Shown in pieces: positions 25,922 to 34,640 of a stretch of DNA of 64,000 bases; positions within the stretch are counted from its first letter, which is position 1; each line of letters opens with the position of its first letter. The DNA is from JAUIJL01 sp965366625. Its GTDB lineage: Bacteria > Acidobacteriota > Thermoanaerobaculia > Multivoradales > J023. The position numbers were made by a program, and so were the translations under genes. A model generated the notes under the pieces. It saw only the letters and a program-made list of their open reading frames with translations. It did no database searches and was not told where the DNA came from. Location of the stretch: positions 1-64,000 of the forward strand of contig CBDUGP010000023.1 of the NCBI GenBank assembly GCA_965366625.1. Direction: 5' to 3'.

Positions 25922-27736
25922 CTAGCGTTCCCAGCCGGCGACGTTTTTTGAGTTGCCTTGTTTGATCAAGCTTTCAAAGCGTTGAAGCAGCGGGGAAGCT
26001 TCGTTGGGATCGATGCGGACATCGACCACGTATGGGCCAGGGGCTTCCATGGCAGCTTGTAGGGCAGCATCTAGCTCGTGCTCGGCTTCGACCACCGTGC
26101 CGTCGGCACCCATGGCTTTGGCCCAGGCCACAAACTCAACCCGTGGCAGATCGATTCCGTCCGAGGTGAGCCCCAACGCCGCGTGGCCGTCGCGGCACAT
26201 GCCGTAACCGGCATCGTTGAGCACCACCCAAACCGCGGGAGCTTGGTATTGCACCGCCGTGCTGACCTCGGCGTTCATCAACATGGACCCATCACCGACC
26301 ACCGCCACGGCCTTTCGCTGTGATGCGATCGCGGCGCCAACCACTCCAGTAGCGGTGTGTCCCATGGAACCGAAGAGGGTCGAGACCCGATAACGGCTTG
26401 GGTTCTTAAAGCGCAGGTAGTGATTGCACCATGCGAAAGAGTTGCCACACTCCGCCATGATCAAAGCGTCGTGTTGGTCGATGGCGCAGCTTTGTAGCGC
26501 CGACATGAGGAGCTGGGGCCGGACCGGCGACCTTTCGGCGATGTCGATCTGAGGCATGTCGATTTTAGGGGGGAAGAAGCTCAAATTTCCGAGGTTTTTT
26601 CGTGCCTGGGGGGGGAAGTGGGCCAGGAGGCCGTCCAGAAAAGCGTCGACTTCGGCGTGCACGGCGAGGGTGGGGAAATCGGGGAATGCGGTGCCGGGCA
26701 CATCGGGATCGATGTCGACGTGAATCAAACCCTCGCTGGGCAGGAGGTCGCGATCCCAAAAAGAGGTGGCTTCACCCAACCGGGTGCCCAAGACCAAAGT
26801 CCACCGGGGTTTTTGTTGCACCATGTATTGGAGCGGCCCGTCGTGACCCCCAAGGCCGGTCACGCCGAGATATTGAGGGTGATCCTCGGGGATGATTCCC
26901 TTGGCTCGCGGCGAGCAAAAAACCCGTGCGCCGCTGCGCTGGGCGAACTCTCGGACCTTCTCTGCCGAGCGCGTCGCGCCAAAACCCACCCAAATGGCAA
27001 AGGGCTCAGGGCGTAGGAGAGTCGCAATCTCGGCGATGTCTTCGGCGCGGCAGGTCGGAACCGAGGTCCTGGCTGCGGGTGTGGAGCATTTGAGCTCGAC
27101 CCGGCTCGACTGTACTGCCATGGGCAAGGCTAGATGGGCGACGAAACCACCGGGTTTGGCAAGGCCCGAAGCTAATCGCCGCAAGATTTGAGGCAGTTCG
27201 CCGGCGCTTTCCATGCGCACGGCAAAGTCGAAGATCGGCCCGGCGGAGTAGAGGGCGTCTTGGGGCATGGTGTAAGGGGAGGTTTCCTGGGTCGCCCAGC
27301 GTCCCCGTTGCGGCGAGCTGGTGTACCCCGAGATCAAAATAACCTTGGCGCCTTCCCATTTTGCGGCGGTGATGCCGTTGAGGGCGTTCAGTAGTCCGGG
27401 ACCGGTGGTGGCGAAGACCAGGGTCGGTTTCTCGGTGACAAAGTGGGCCTCGCAAGCAGCGAAGGCGGCGCCGGTCTCGTGGCGGAAGTGGCGCAAGTTG
27501 ATCGGGCTCTCCACGATAGCGTCAAAGAGAAGGGCGATCGCTCCACCGCTGACGCCAAAGGCTTCTTCGATCCCCCATTCGGAGAATTGGCGGGCGAGCG
27601 CGTGAACCGCGGTCTCACCTTCGGGAATCGCTTGGGCTCGCGGGCCGAGGACGAAGTCGGCTGGGGAAGGGGCCGGGGAGCCGACGGCCTGGGAGAGTCT
27701 CGGACTCTCGGCACGTCGCTGAGCAAGGTTTTGCAT
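25922..27736 (-). CDS. thiamine-diphosphate enzyme, acetolactate-synthase-like
   Basis: This 604-residue three-domain ThDP enzyme has a PYR domain (about 45-210) with the catalytic Glu in HFRHETGAAFAACEAHF and TTGPGLLNALNGITAAK. The central domain is about 230-370. The PP domain (about 410-570) has GDGSMLMNAEVSTAVQY and a downstream Asn in VVLNDAGYGM for Mg-ThDP binding. The family covers acetolactate synthases, carboligases and decarboxylases; the exact donor cannot be read by eye. Context with a FabH-like enzyme and TetR suggests a small acyloin or lipid-derived product pathway instead of branched-chain amino acid synthesis, and no ilvN regulatory subunit is next to it. Ribosome site AAGGACG supports the start. 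Confidence 0.82.
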   Translation of the reverse strand: MQNLAQRRAESPRLSQAVGSPAPSPADFVLGPRAQAIPEGETAVHALARQFSEWGIEEAFGVSGGAIALLFDAIVESPINLRHFRHETGAAFAACEAHFVTEKPTLVFATTGPGLLNALNGITAAKWEGAKVILISGYTSSPQRGRWATQETSPYTMPQDALYSAGPIFDFAVRMESAGELPQILRRLASGLAKPGGFVAHLALPMAVQSSRVELKCSTPAARTSVPTCRAEDIAEIATLLRPEPFAIWVGFGATRSAEKVREFAQRSGARVFCSPRAKGIIPEDHPQYLGVTGLGGHDGPLQYMVQQKPRWTLVLGTRLGEATSFWDRDLLPSEGLIHVDIDPDVPGTAFPDFPTLAVHAEVDAFLDGLLAHFPPQARKNLGNLSFFPPKIDMPQIDIAERSPVRPQLLMSALQSCAIDQHDALIMAECGNSFAWCNHYLRFKNPSRYRVSTLFGSMGHTATGVVGAAIASQRKAVAVVGDGSMLMNAEVSTAVQYQAPAVWVVLNDAGYGMCRDGHAALGLTSDGIDLPRVEFVAWAKAMGADGTVVEAEHELDAALQAAMEAPGPYVVDVRIDPNEASPLLQRFESLIKQGNSKNVAGWER

Positions 27737-27985
27737 ATTACGTCCTTACGATGCGTTGGGAGCTGCTGAAGGAACTCCGTCGCATCCATCGAAAAGAGAG
27801 CGGGTCTAACACCAAACAAGCACAAAATAGAAGGTCGGTTGTGACTCGGCTCGGATGCCGCAGCATTTGCACCGGGAGCGGCCGAAGGAATCGAAGAATC
27901 CGGACCGTTGAGCGTTGTTTAGGCCCTAGCGTCTTCGTGGCTCTGGGCCTTTTCGAAGGTCAAAATGACAAGCTAGAATCTTTCA

Positions 27986-27999
27986 ACCGAACGGTCGGT
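27986..27999. promoter_or_regulatory. candidate TetR operator
   Basis: Perfect inverted repeat ACCGA-ACGG-TCGGT in the divergent region, 250 bp upstream of the ThDP enzyme. Such short GC-rich palindromes with a 4-bp centre are typical of TetR-family operators. The TetR gene at 23774-24418 is the obvious candidate binder, by context only. Confidence 0.4.
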
Positions 28000-28334
28000 A
28001 GAATACGTTTGAGCCCCTTGTGTGTCAAGTTACAGGCTTTATTACGAAATAGCGCTCGAGTCCTCGGCAGAGAGGTTGCGCAACTTTCAATAAGTGTCTA
28101 TGTTCATTATTCAGAGCATTTAGCTTTCGGGTTAGCAATCCGTATGAAAACAACCCAAGGACGGAATCGTGAAAGCGTGAGGCAATATGACTAGAAGGAA
28201 TTCCTTGTCTCATCGCCTCGCGGCTATATTCGGTGTGTTTAACCGCCCTTTTCCAAGGACTAGACCTCACATCCGGAGCTGCCCCGGGACGAAGCTCTGG
28301 CCGCTTTCGCGGGAGGTCGGCGTGGTACACTAGA

Positions 28335-28362
28335 GGTCTATTCTCGAAAGATAGAAAAGACC
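28335..28362 (+). promoter_or_regulatory. hairpin in the xdhA leader
   Basis: GGTCTATTCT and AGAAAAGACC pair over 9 of 10 positions around an 8-base loop, ending 17 bp before the xdhA start. It sits just after a possible -10 element (TGG-TACACT, 28322-28330). It could be an operator or an mRNA element controlling translation. Confidence 0.35.
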
Positions 28363-28379
28363 AGAGAGACGCTTTTTGG

Positions 28380-29984
28380 ATGATGATGGATCTTGATGAA
28401 CGGTGGGAGTCGTCGCCCCCGAGCAAGGCGGCGGCGAGGGTGACTCGTTTTCTGCTGAATAGCCGCGCAGTCACGGCTCAAGAGCCTCCGGCGACCTTGG
28501 TCTTGGATTTCTTGCGCCGTCGACCGGATTTGGTCGGTACTAAGGAAGGTTGCAAGGAAGGGGATTGTGGCGCCTGTGTGGTCCTTGTGGGGCAGCCCCG
28601 CGCGGACGGCAGCCTTCGCTATCGACCCGTGACCTCTTGTTTGTTGTCGGTCGACGAGCTTGACGGAAAACACTTGGTGACCATCGAGGGCCTCGACCTC
28701 GGGTGTCCGAGTCCGGTCCAAGAAAAAGTGGTTGAACACGGGGCGAGTCAATGCGGTTTTTGTACGCCGGGCATCGTCGTCTCGTTGACGTCGATGGTCC
28801 TAGAAGACAGCTCATGTGAGGACCCGGAACGTGAGGAATCCCTGGGCCCAGACTCTCGGGAATCCGTATTTATCTCACCGGGAGCGAGTCACGACTCAGC
28901 TCGCGTGGAGCGAGCCCTGTCTGGGCATTTGTGTCGCTGCACTGGGTATCGGTCTCTGCGCCAAGCGGGTCTCGACATCCTGCGGGACTCACCTTCCGAG
29001 CCGGGTCGGGGGTCGGTCGACCGACTTGTGGAGCAGGGGTGGTTACCGACTTGGTTTGCCGACGCGGCAGAGGACCTGGTGTCCTTGCGATCGACCCAAG
29101 AGGATGCCTGTCCCACCGAGAGCATCTGTGATCCTTCGAGCCAACGCATCTTGGCTGGAGGCACCGATCTCTATGTGCAACGGGGAGATGAACTGCCGGG
29201 GACCGGCGTGCGTGTGTTGGGGCGGGAAGGCGGTTTGCGCTCCTTGCGGGTCGTCGGTGATCGGCTCGAGATCGGTGCCCAAGTGACCTTCGAGCAGTTG
29301 TCCGAATCCCCGGACTTCCGTCGTTTAGTACCCGATGTGGTGCGTTTCATGCACTGGATCGCTTCTCTCCAAGTCAGAAATCGGGCCACCGTCGGTGGAA
29401 ATCTGGTGAACGCATCACCCATCGGCGACGTCACGGTTTTGATGCTGGCCTTGGATGCGAAAGTGCGGTGTCGTCAGACGGCCGCGGGCACCGCGCAGGA
29501 ACGGGAGCTACCCCTTTGCCAACTCTATCGGGGTTATAAGGATTTAGACTTGGCTCCGGGCGAGCTGGTGAGTCATGTGTTGCTCGACATCCCGAGCACG
29601 GTCAGGGCAAAAGTGGACTTTCAAAAGGTATCAAAACGGAAATGTTTAGATATCGCGACCGTCAACAGCGCCTGCCGGATCGAAGCCCGAGACGGGCGCA
29701 TTGAGCAGCTCGGCTTGGCCGTGGGCGGGGTGGCACCGATCCCCCTCTACCTCGAGCACGTTTCGAAGGCCGCTATGGGCAAACCCTTGGATGACCAAAC
29801 CTTGCGGGAGATCTTGAACGGAACCCAAGAAGCCATCGCACCGATCGACGACGTCCGAGGAAGCGCCGACTATAAAAGATCGCTCTGCCGTCGCTTGCAG
29901 ATGGCTCATTTTCTCGATTTATTCCCCGACGTCTTCGATGCCGAAGTCTTGCTTTCGGTGACCTACCCAGGGGCAGAGCCGTGA
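28380..29984 (+). CDS. xdhA: xanthine dehydrogenase FAD/iron-sulfur subunit
   Basis: This 534-residue subunit passes electrons from the molybdenum site to FAD/NAD+. The plant-type 2Fe-2S domain has GCKEGDCGACVVL and a further Cys in VTSCLLS. The second 2Fe-2S domain has CGFCTPG and CRCTGYRSL. The FAD domain starts at ILAGGTDLYVQ and contains VRNRATVGGNLVNASPIGD. The frame is open to 28233, but the extra N-terminus is unlike the family, so I start at the ATG cluster 28380-28388. An unusual 45-residue insertion (Glu/Ser/Asp-rich, EDPEREESLGPDSRE) separates the two cluster motifs of the second domain. It overlaps xdhB (GTGA). Confidence 0.93.
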   Translation: MMMDLDERWESSPPSKAAARVTRFLLNSRAVTAQEPPATLVLDFLRRRPDLVGTKEGCKEGDCGACVVLVGQPRADGSLRYRPVTSCLLSVDELDGKHLVTIEGLDLGCPSPVQEKVVEHGASQCGFCTPGIVVSLTSMVLEDSSCEDPEREESLGPDSRESVFISPGASHDSARVERALSGHLCRCTGYRSLRQAGLDILRDSPSEPGRGSVDRLVEQGWLPTWFADAAEDLVSLRSTQEDACPTESICDPSSQRILAGGTDLYVQRGDELPGTGVRVLGREGGLRSLRVVGDRLEIGAQVTFEQLSESPDFRRLVPDVVRFMHWIASLQVRNRATVGGNLVNASPIGDVTVLMLALDAKVRCRQTAAGTAQERELPLCQLYRGYKDLDLAPGELVSHVLLDIPSTVRAKVDFQKVSKRKCLDIATVNSACRIEARDGRIEQLGLAVGGVAPIPLYLEHVSKAAMGKPLDDQTLREILNGTQEAIAPIDDVRGSADYKRSLCRRLQMAHFLDLFPDVFDAEVLLSVTYPGAEP

Positions 29985-32305
29985 AGGACCATCTCGATGC
30001 GGAGCGCCATGCCCGGGGTCAAACCCGCTACGTCGATGACGATCCGCCTCCCTCGAATATGTTGCATGGGGCGGTTGTGCCGTCGCCAGTAGCCCACGGT
30101 CGGCTGAACGGGATCGATATTTCCCGAGCGCAAGGATGTCCAGGGGTGGTTGCCGTGTTGGTAGCGGAGGATATTCCAGGCGAAAACCAAATCGGCCCGG
30201 TGATCCAGGACGAACCCCTGCTGGCGGTAGAAGAATTGCATTTCCAAGGCCAGCCTGTGGCCCTGGTTCTGGCTTCGACCCCGGAGCAAGCCCGAGAGGC
30301 CCGGGCCTTCGTAGAATTCGACATCGAGGAACTCGAGCCGGTAGTCGATCCCAAAGAAGCCTTTGAGCGTGGCTCGATCATCGCCGAGCCCCAACGGCTC
30401 AGCCGCGGGGATGTGGACCAAGCCTGGCAGCTCTGTGACGAAGTGTTGGAAGGTAGCTGTGAGATCGGTGGCCAGGAGCACGTTTACCTGGAAACCCAGC
30501 GCGCCCGAGCGTATGCCGAGGAGGGCGGGGTCTTGAGGGTTTGCTCATCCACCCAAAGCCCCTATGCGGCGCAAAAAGCGATCGCCGCTGTGCTCGGGCG
30601 TCCTTTCCATGAGATCGAGGTCGACGTGCGTCGACTCGGCGGTGGATTCGGGGGCAAAGAAGACCAAGCCACCGCCTGGGCGTGTCTGGCGGCCTTGGGC
30701 ACTCAGCACACGGGCAGGGCGGTTCAACTGGTTTTGCGTCGCGACGAAGATGTGCTGTGGACCGGCAAACGGCACCCCTATCGGTGTGATTATCGGATCG
30801 GGATCAAACAAGACGGCCGCATTCTGGCCTTTGACGTGCGCCATTTTCAAAACTCAGGGGCTGCGACGGACCTTTCATTGGCGGTGTTGGGGCGCACGGT
30901 CTTTCATTCCACCGCCAGCTATGGAATTCCCAACGTTCGGATTTTCGCCGTGTGCTGTCGAACCAATTTGCCCCCGATGACCGCTTTTCGAGGTTTTGGC
31001 GGCCCCCAAGGCATGTTTGTTATGGAGTCGGCCTTGACCCGGGCGGCTCGGGCTGTGGGGCTGAGTCGTGAGCAGGTACAGGAAAAGAATCTCCTGAGTG
31101 ATGGAGATCGGTTTCCCTACGGTCAAGTGGCCGAGTCTTGCCATGCCCGACGCTGCTGGCAAGAAGCCGTCGACCGCTATGACGTGGCTCGTCGGCGGGA
31201 GGAAATCGACCAGTGGAATTGCCGGCAGCCGCGCCACAAGAAAGGCATGGCGTTGATGCCGGTGTGCTTCGGCATTTCGTTCACCGCGACCTTCATGAAC
31301 CAAGCTTCATCCCTGGTTCACGTCTATACGGACGGCAGCGTTTCCGTCTCTACCGGCGGCGTTGAAATGGGTCAAGGTCTGAACACCAATATCGCCACGG
31401 TGGTGTCGCGGGCCTTGGGCATTTCACGGGATCGTGTGCGGGTAGAAAGCACCAATACCCGTCGCATCGCCAATATGTCGGCCTCTGCGGCTTCGGCGAC
31501 GACTCTGCTGAACGGCAATGCGGCCTTGCGCGCGGCGGGCTCTATCCGCGAGCGCCTCTTAAATCATGAAGCAGGTCGTCTCGGGGTCGAAGTTTCCCGC
31601 CTGGCGATTGCCGAAGAAGTCGTGCTCTTGGACGGCGAGGCCACCCCGAGGCATTGGCCGGACCTGGTCAAGGACGCCTATTTGGCTCGGGTCAACCTCT
31701 CGGCCCACGGTTTCTACGCCACGCCCAAGCTTTGGTTCGACGCCGAAAAGGGTGAGGGGCACCCCTTCGCTTACCACGTTTACGGCACCGCGGTGATCGA
31801 AGTGTCGGTCGATACGCTGCTCGGCACGTATGACATCGAAGCCGTGAGGATCGTGCACGATTTGGGCCGCTCCTTGAATCCTTTGGTGGATTTGGGGCAA
31901 GTGGAAGGGGGCTTGGCCCAGGGGTTGGGTTGGATGACCCTAGAAGACTTGAGATTCAATGCCCGCGGTCGAATTCTCTCGGGCGCCCTCGCCACCTACA
32001 AAGTGCCGGACGTGTTTTTCATGCCACGGGAGCTCGAAGTCGAATTCTTGGAGGGCGTGCCGACCGAGCATGGGCCTTTTGGCTCCAAAGCCGTGGGGGA
32101 GCCGCCTCTGATGTACGGAATCGGCGCCCACTTCGCGATTCGAGATGCCCTCTTGGCAGCTCGCCCGGACAGCCGATGGCGTTATGAGGCGCCATTGACA
32201 CCGGAGCGTGTCTTGACCTTCCTCACTGGCGACCCCAACAACGAAGAGCCCGCTCGTCCGCAGCCGTCGGTCGCCTCGACGGCGGAAGTCACGGCTCGCG
32301 TCTGA
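29981..32305 (+). CDS. xdhB: xanthine dehydrogenase molybdopterin subunit
   Basis: This 774-residue Moco-binding subunit hydroxylates hypoxanthine and xanthine. Motifs seen are RRLGGGFGGKEDQATAWA (first Moco segment), TNLPPMTAFRGFGGPQGMF with the substrate-orienting Arg, GGVEMGQGLNTNI, and the catalytic Glu in FGSKAVGEPPLMYGIG. These are the hallmarks of XDH and not of CO dehydrogenase (no AYRCSFR loop). It starts with GTG inside the xdhA stop. Together with xdhA and xdhC it forms a complete purine-oxidation operon. No other purine-catabolic gene is in the window. Confidence 0.94.
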   Translation: MKDHLDAERHARGQTRYVDDDPPPSNMLHGAVVPSPVAHGRLNGIDISRAQGCPGVVAVLVAEDIPGENQIGPVIQDEPLLAVEELHFQGQPVALVLASTPEQAREARAFVEFDIEELEPVVDPKEAFERGSIIAEPQRLSRGDVDQAWQLCDEVLEGSCEIGGQEHVYLETQRARAYAEEGGVLRVCSSTQSPYAAQKAIAAVLGRPFHEIEVDVRRLGGGFGGKEDQATAWACLAALGTQHTGRAVQLVLRRDEDVLWTGKRHPYRCDYRIGIKQDGRILAFDVRHFQNSGAATDLSLAVLGRTVFHSTASYGIPNVRIFAVCCRTNLPPMTAFRGFGGPQGMFVMESALTRAARAVGLSREQVQEKNLLSDGDRFPYGQVAESCHARRCWQEAVDRYDVARRREEIDQWNCRQPRHKKGMALMPVCFGISFTATFMNQASSLVHVYTDGSVSVSTGGVEMGQGLNTNIATVVSRALGISRDRVRVESTNTRRIANMSASAASATTLLNGNAALRAAGSIRERLLNHEAGRLGVEVSRLAIAEEVVLLDGEATPRHWPDLVKDAYLARVNLSAHGFYATPKLWFDAEKGEGHPFAYHVYGTAVIEVSVDTLLGTYDIEAVRIVHDLGRSLNPLVDLGQVEGGLAQGLGWMTLEDLRFNARGRILSGALATYKVPDVFFMPRELEVEFLEGVPTEHGPFGSKAVGEPPLMYGIGAHFAIRDALLAARPDSRWRYEAPLTPERVLTFLTGDPNNEEPARPQPSVASTAEVTARV

Positions 32306-32324
32306 GCCGGTTTAGGGGCTTTTT

Positions 32325-33335
32325 TTGGACCTTTGGTGCGAGATCCGCGAACGTCTGAGCCGCGGAAAGAATGTGTTGTTGGCGGTGGTGGGCGAAGCGA
32401 GCCGCCACTCGCCGGGAACCGCCGGTGCCATGATGTGGCTGGCGGAGGATCGCACGGGCGGAACGATCGGTGGCGGTGCCATGGAGCTGGCGCTCCAAGC
32501 GCGAGCGAAGGGGATATTGGCGGAGGACCGGCCCTTTTTCGAGATCCGGGAGCTGGAGCACCGCAGGTCGTCCGGCAAGGGTTCGGATTTTGAGCCTTCG
32601 GGCATGATCTGCGCCGGGCGTCAGGTCAACGTGCTCTATTTGTGCCGTCCCGCCCATGATCGGCAAGCGGTCGAGCAGATCGCCCAGGGCTACGCCGAGG
32701 GACGAGGCGGATGGGCCCTGGACCGCTCCGGTCTGCGCCGGCTCGAGACCCCGCCTTGCCGTGGAACCCAGCTGCGATCCGTCGAGGAGGGCGAGCGGCG
32801 ATTGGAACAAGGGCTCGATCCATGGCGTCGCTTGGCTGTTTTGGGGGCCGGGCATTGTGGCCGTGCTTTAGCGGAACTCGCCTCGGGTCTCGGCTATGGG
32901 GTCGAGATCTGGGACGTTCGCCAAGACTTGGTCGAGGGCTTGAAAGCTGAAGGCTTTGAAGCCCGCCGGGTGGCAGATTTTCGTCAAGTCGGTGAGCGGA
33001 TTCGTCGACCGGATGCGACACCGATCCTGGTCATGACCCCCGACGTTGCCAATGATGTCAAGGCCTTGGCCGGCGTTCTCGGACGCGGCTTTCCCTTTGT
33101 CGGAGCGATGGGAAGCCGAGCCAAACTCAACGAGATTTTTCGCCGTTTGCAGCTCGAAGGTTTTTCCTCCGAAGATTTAGGTGGAATCACTGCGCCCGTA
33201 GGTCTGCCGATCGGAAGCCGAACTCCAGCGGAAATCGCCGTGAGTGTGGCGGCTCAGCTGATCAGCCTGCGCGCAAGCTGGGAGCAGGACGAGACCGTCA
33301 CGAGGCAGCCACCGCGCCCCTTGCGCAGTGTCTAG
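32325..33335 (+). CDS. xdhC: XdhC/CoxI-family molybdenum cofactor maturation protein
   Basis: This 336-residue cytoplasmic chaperone binds, sulfurates and inserts Moco into XDH. The N-terminal XdhC/CoxI domain contains GEASRHSPGTAGAMMWL and GTIGGGAMELAL. The C-terminal Rossmann domain has LAVLGAGHCGRALAELASGLGY, and its end has FVGAMGSRAKLNEIFRRL, APVGLPIGSRTPAEIAVSVAAQLI. It starts with TTG after a weak AGGGG site, 20 bp downstream of xdhB. The conserved Cys in SGMICAGRQVNVL is where the CGG motif of other members lies (here Cys-Ala-Gly). Confidence 0.92.
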   Translation: MDLWCEIRERLSRGKNVLLAVVGEASRHSPGTAGAMMWLAEDRTGGTIGGGAMELALQARAKGILAEDRPFFEIRELEHRRSSGKGSDFEPSGMICAGRQVNVLYLCRPAHDRQAVEQIAQGYAEGRGGWALDRSGLRRLETPPCRGTQLRSVEEGERRLEQGLDPWRRLAVLGAGHCGRALAELASGLGYGVEIWDVRQDLVEGLKAEGFEARRVADFRQVGERIRRPDATPILVMTPDVANDVKALAGVLGRGFPFVGAMGSRAKLNEIFRRLQLEGFSSEDLGGITAPVGLPIGSRTPAEIAVSVAAQLISLRASWEQDETVTRQPPRPLRSV

Positions 33336-33545
33336 TGGCATGCCAAAATTTGCCTGCATATGATTGTTTGAGACCTATCCCCTCCGACCCTCCCGCGATG
33401 GATGCCCGACGGCATTCCCGTGGTGCCAAAGCAGATTTTCAGGTCTGTTGGCTTCTGCATGGGTTGAGCTTCGGCGAGCAAAGCAGCGGAGCGCCCGAGC
33501 CGATGGACTGATTCGGAACAGGTCTCGAACCATAGGTCCCCAACA

Positions 33546-34637
33546 ATGCATCAAAAAGTGTCTTCGGACTCTTCCTTCCTTTCAGATTTCGGATATTCCA
33601 AAACCTGGGCTGATCGTTTCGATCAGCTGACGTCCAACCTGTCGGAGCCGCTCGAGCCGGCTCGGGTAGTTTTCGAATCCCGCGAACTCTATCGGGTCAT
33701 GACCGCCGCCGGAGAGCGAGACGCACGGCTTGCGGGCCGCCTGCGGCGTGGTGACGACCTGCCGGCGGTGGGAGATTGGGTGGCGGTGGAAATCGCCGGT
33801 GATGGGCCCTGTCGAATCCAGGCCATCGTGCCACGGATCACCCGCTTGTCGCGCAAAGTGGCAGGAGATCAGACCCGGGAACAATTGGTGGCGGCGAATA
33901 TCGACACGGTTTTCTTGGTCATGGGTCTCGACGGTGACTTCAACTTGAGGCGTCTCGAGCGCTTCGCGGTCATGGCGGAAGAAAGCGGTGCCGCCCCGGT
34001 GGTGGTGCTGACCAAATCGGATCTCCATGCCGACGCCGCCGGGGCTCGTTTGGACGCCCAGGCGTCTGCCCCTGGATTGCCGATTTACGTGGTGTCGTCA
34101 CTCTTCGATCAAGGTTTAGACCCGCTGCGAGTCTTTCTCGCCGGCGGTGAAACCGTGGCCATGGTCGGCTCGTCGGGGGCGGGAAAATCGACCCTTTTGA
34201 ACCGCCTCAACGGTGCTGAGGTCATGCGCACGGGAGCGGTTCGTGAGGGTGACGACCGTGGTCGTCACACCACCACCCATCGGCAGCTGGTACGGCTGTC
34301 GAGCGGAGGTTTGTTGGTCGACAATCCCGGGGTTCGCGAAATCCAGCTGTGGGCGGAAGACTCGGCCCTGGCCGCAGCCTTCGAGGATATCGAAGGATTC
34401 GCGGTGGGCTGCCGATTCAGCGATTGCCGGCACTTGGACGAGCCGGGATGCCGGGTCCTGGAGGCCGTGGAAACCGGAGAACTCGATTCAGGTCGTTTGG
34501 AAAATTGGCGGGAGATGGAAAGGGAACTCCAGCACTTGGAGCGGCGGCGTGACGTGGCCGCCATGCGACGCCAAGACAAGCAGATGGGTCGGCTCTACAA
34601 GCGGGTCCAGGCGGAAAAGAAGAATAGATTCCACTGA
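33546..34637 (+). CDS. rsgA: ribosome small-subunit-dependent GTPase A
   Basis: This 363-residue circularly permuted GTPase releases late 30S assembly factors. The N-terminal OB fold includes GDWVAVEIAGDG and ITRLSRKVAGDQTREQLVAANID. GTPase motifs occur in permuted order: G4 LTKSDL, then G1 GSSGAGKSTLLNRL, the G2 region GRHTTTHRQL and G3 DNPGVRE. The C-terminal zinc knuckle reads CRFSDCRHLDEPGC (Cys-Cys-His-Cys). Length and order match RsgA. It stands alone and converges with the hypothetical gene 3 bp away. Confidence 0.94.
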   Translation: MHQKVSSDSSFLSDFGYSKTWADRFDQLTSNLSEPLEPARVVFESRELYRVMTAAGERDARLAGRLRRGDDLPAVGDWVAVEIAGDGPCRIQAIVPRITRLSRKVAGDQTREQLVAANIDTVFLVMGLDGDFNLRRLERFAVMAEESGAAPVVVLTKSDLHADAAGARLDAQASAPGLPIYVVSSLFDQGLDPLRVFLAGGETVAMVGSSGAGKSTLLNRLNGAEVMRTGAVREGDDRGRHTTTHRQLVRLSSGGLLVDNPGVREIQLWAEDSALAAAFEDIEGFAVGCRFSDCRHLDEPGCRVLEAVETGELDSGRLENWREMERELQHLERRRDVAAMRRQDKQMGRLYKRVQAEKKNRFH

Positions 34638-34640
34638 CGG

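Larger units (their letters stand above)
27737..28379. other. divergent intergenic region between ThDP enzyme and xdhA
   Basis: About 640 bp with no convincing gene. Overlapping frames on both strands (27751-28194, 28025-28474) lack family features and ribosome sites. It contains the palindrome at 27986-27999 and the hairpin before xdhA listed separately. The stretch is more AT-rich than its surroundings, especially 28040-28190, and probably carries the promoters of both divergent operons. Confidence 0.6.

Noticed and set aside
25922..27736. Acetolactate synthase of the isoleucine/valine pathway (ilvB)
   Set aside because: No ilvN or ilvC neighbour; the FabH-like and TetR partners point to another role, so only the broad family is given.
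27751..28474. Two overlapping opposite frames (147 and 149 residues) in the xdhA upstream region
   Set aside because: Neither has a ribosome site, family feature or normal composition; both are rich in Arg/Ser and Cys as expected of chance frames in regulatory DNA.
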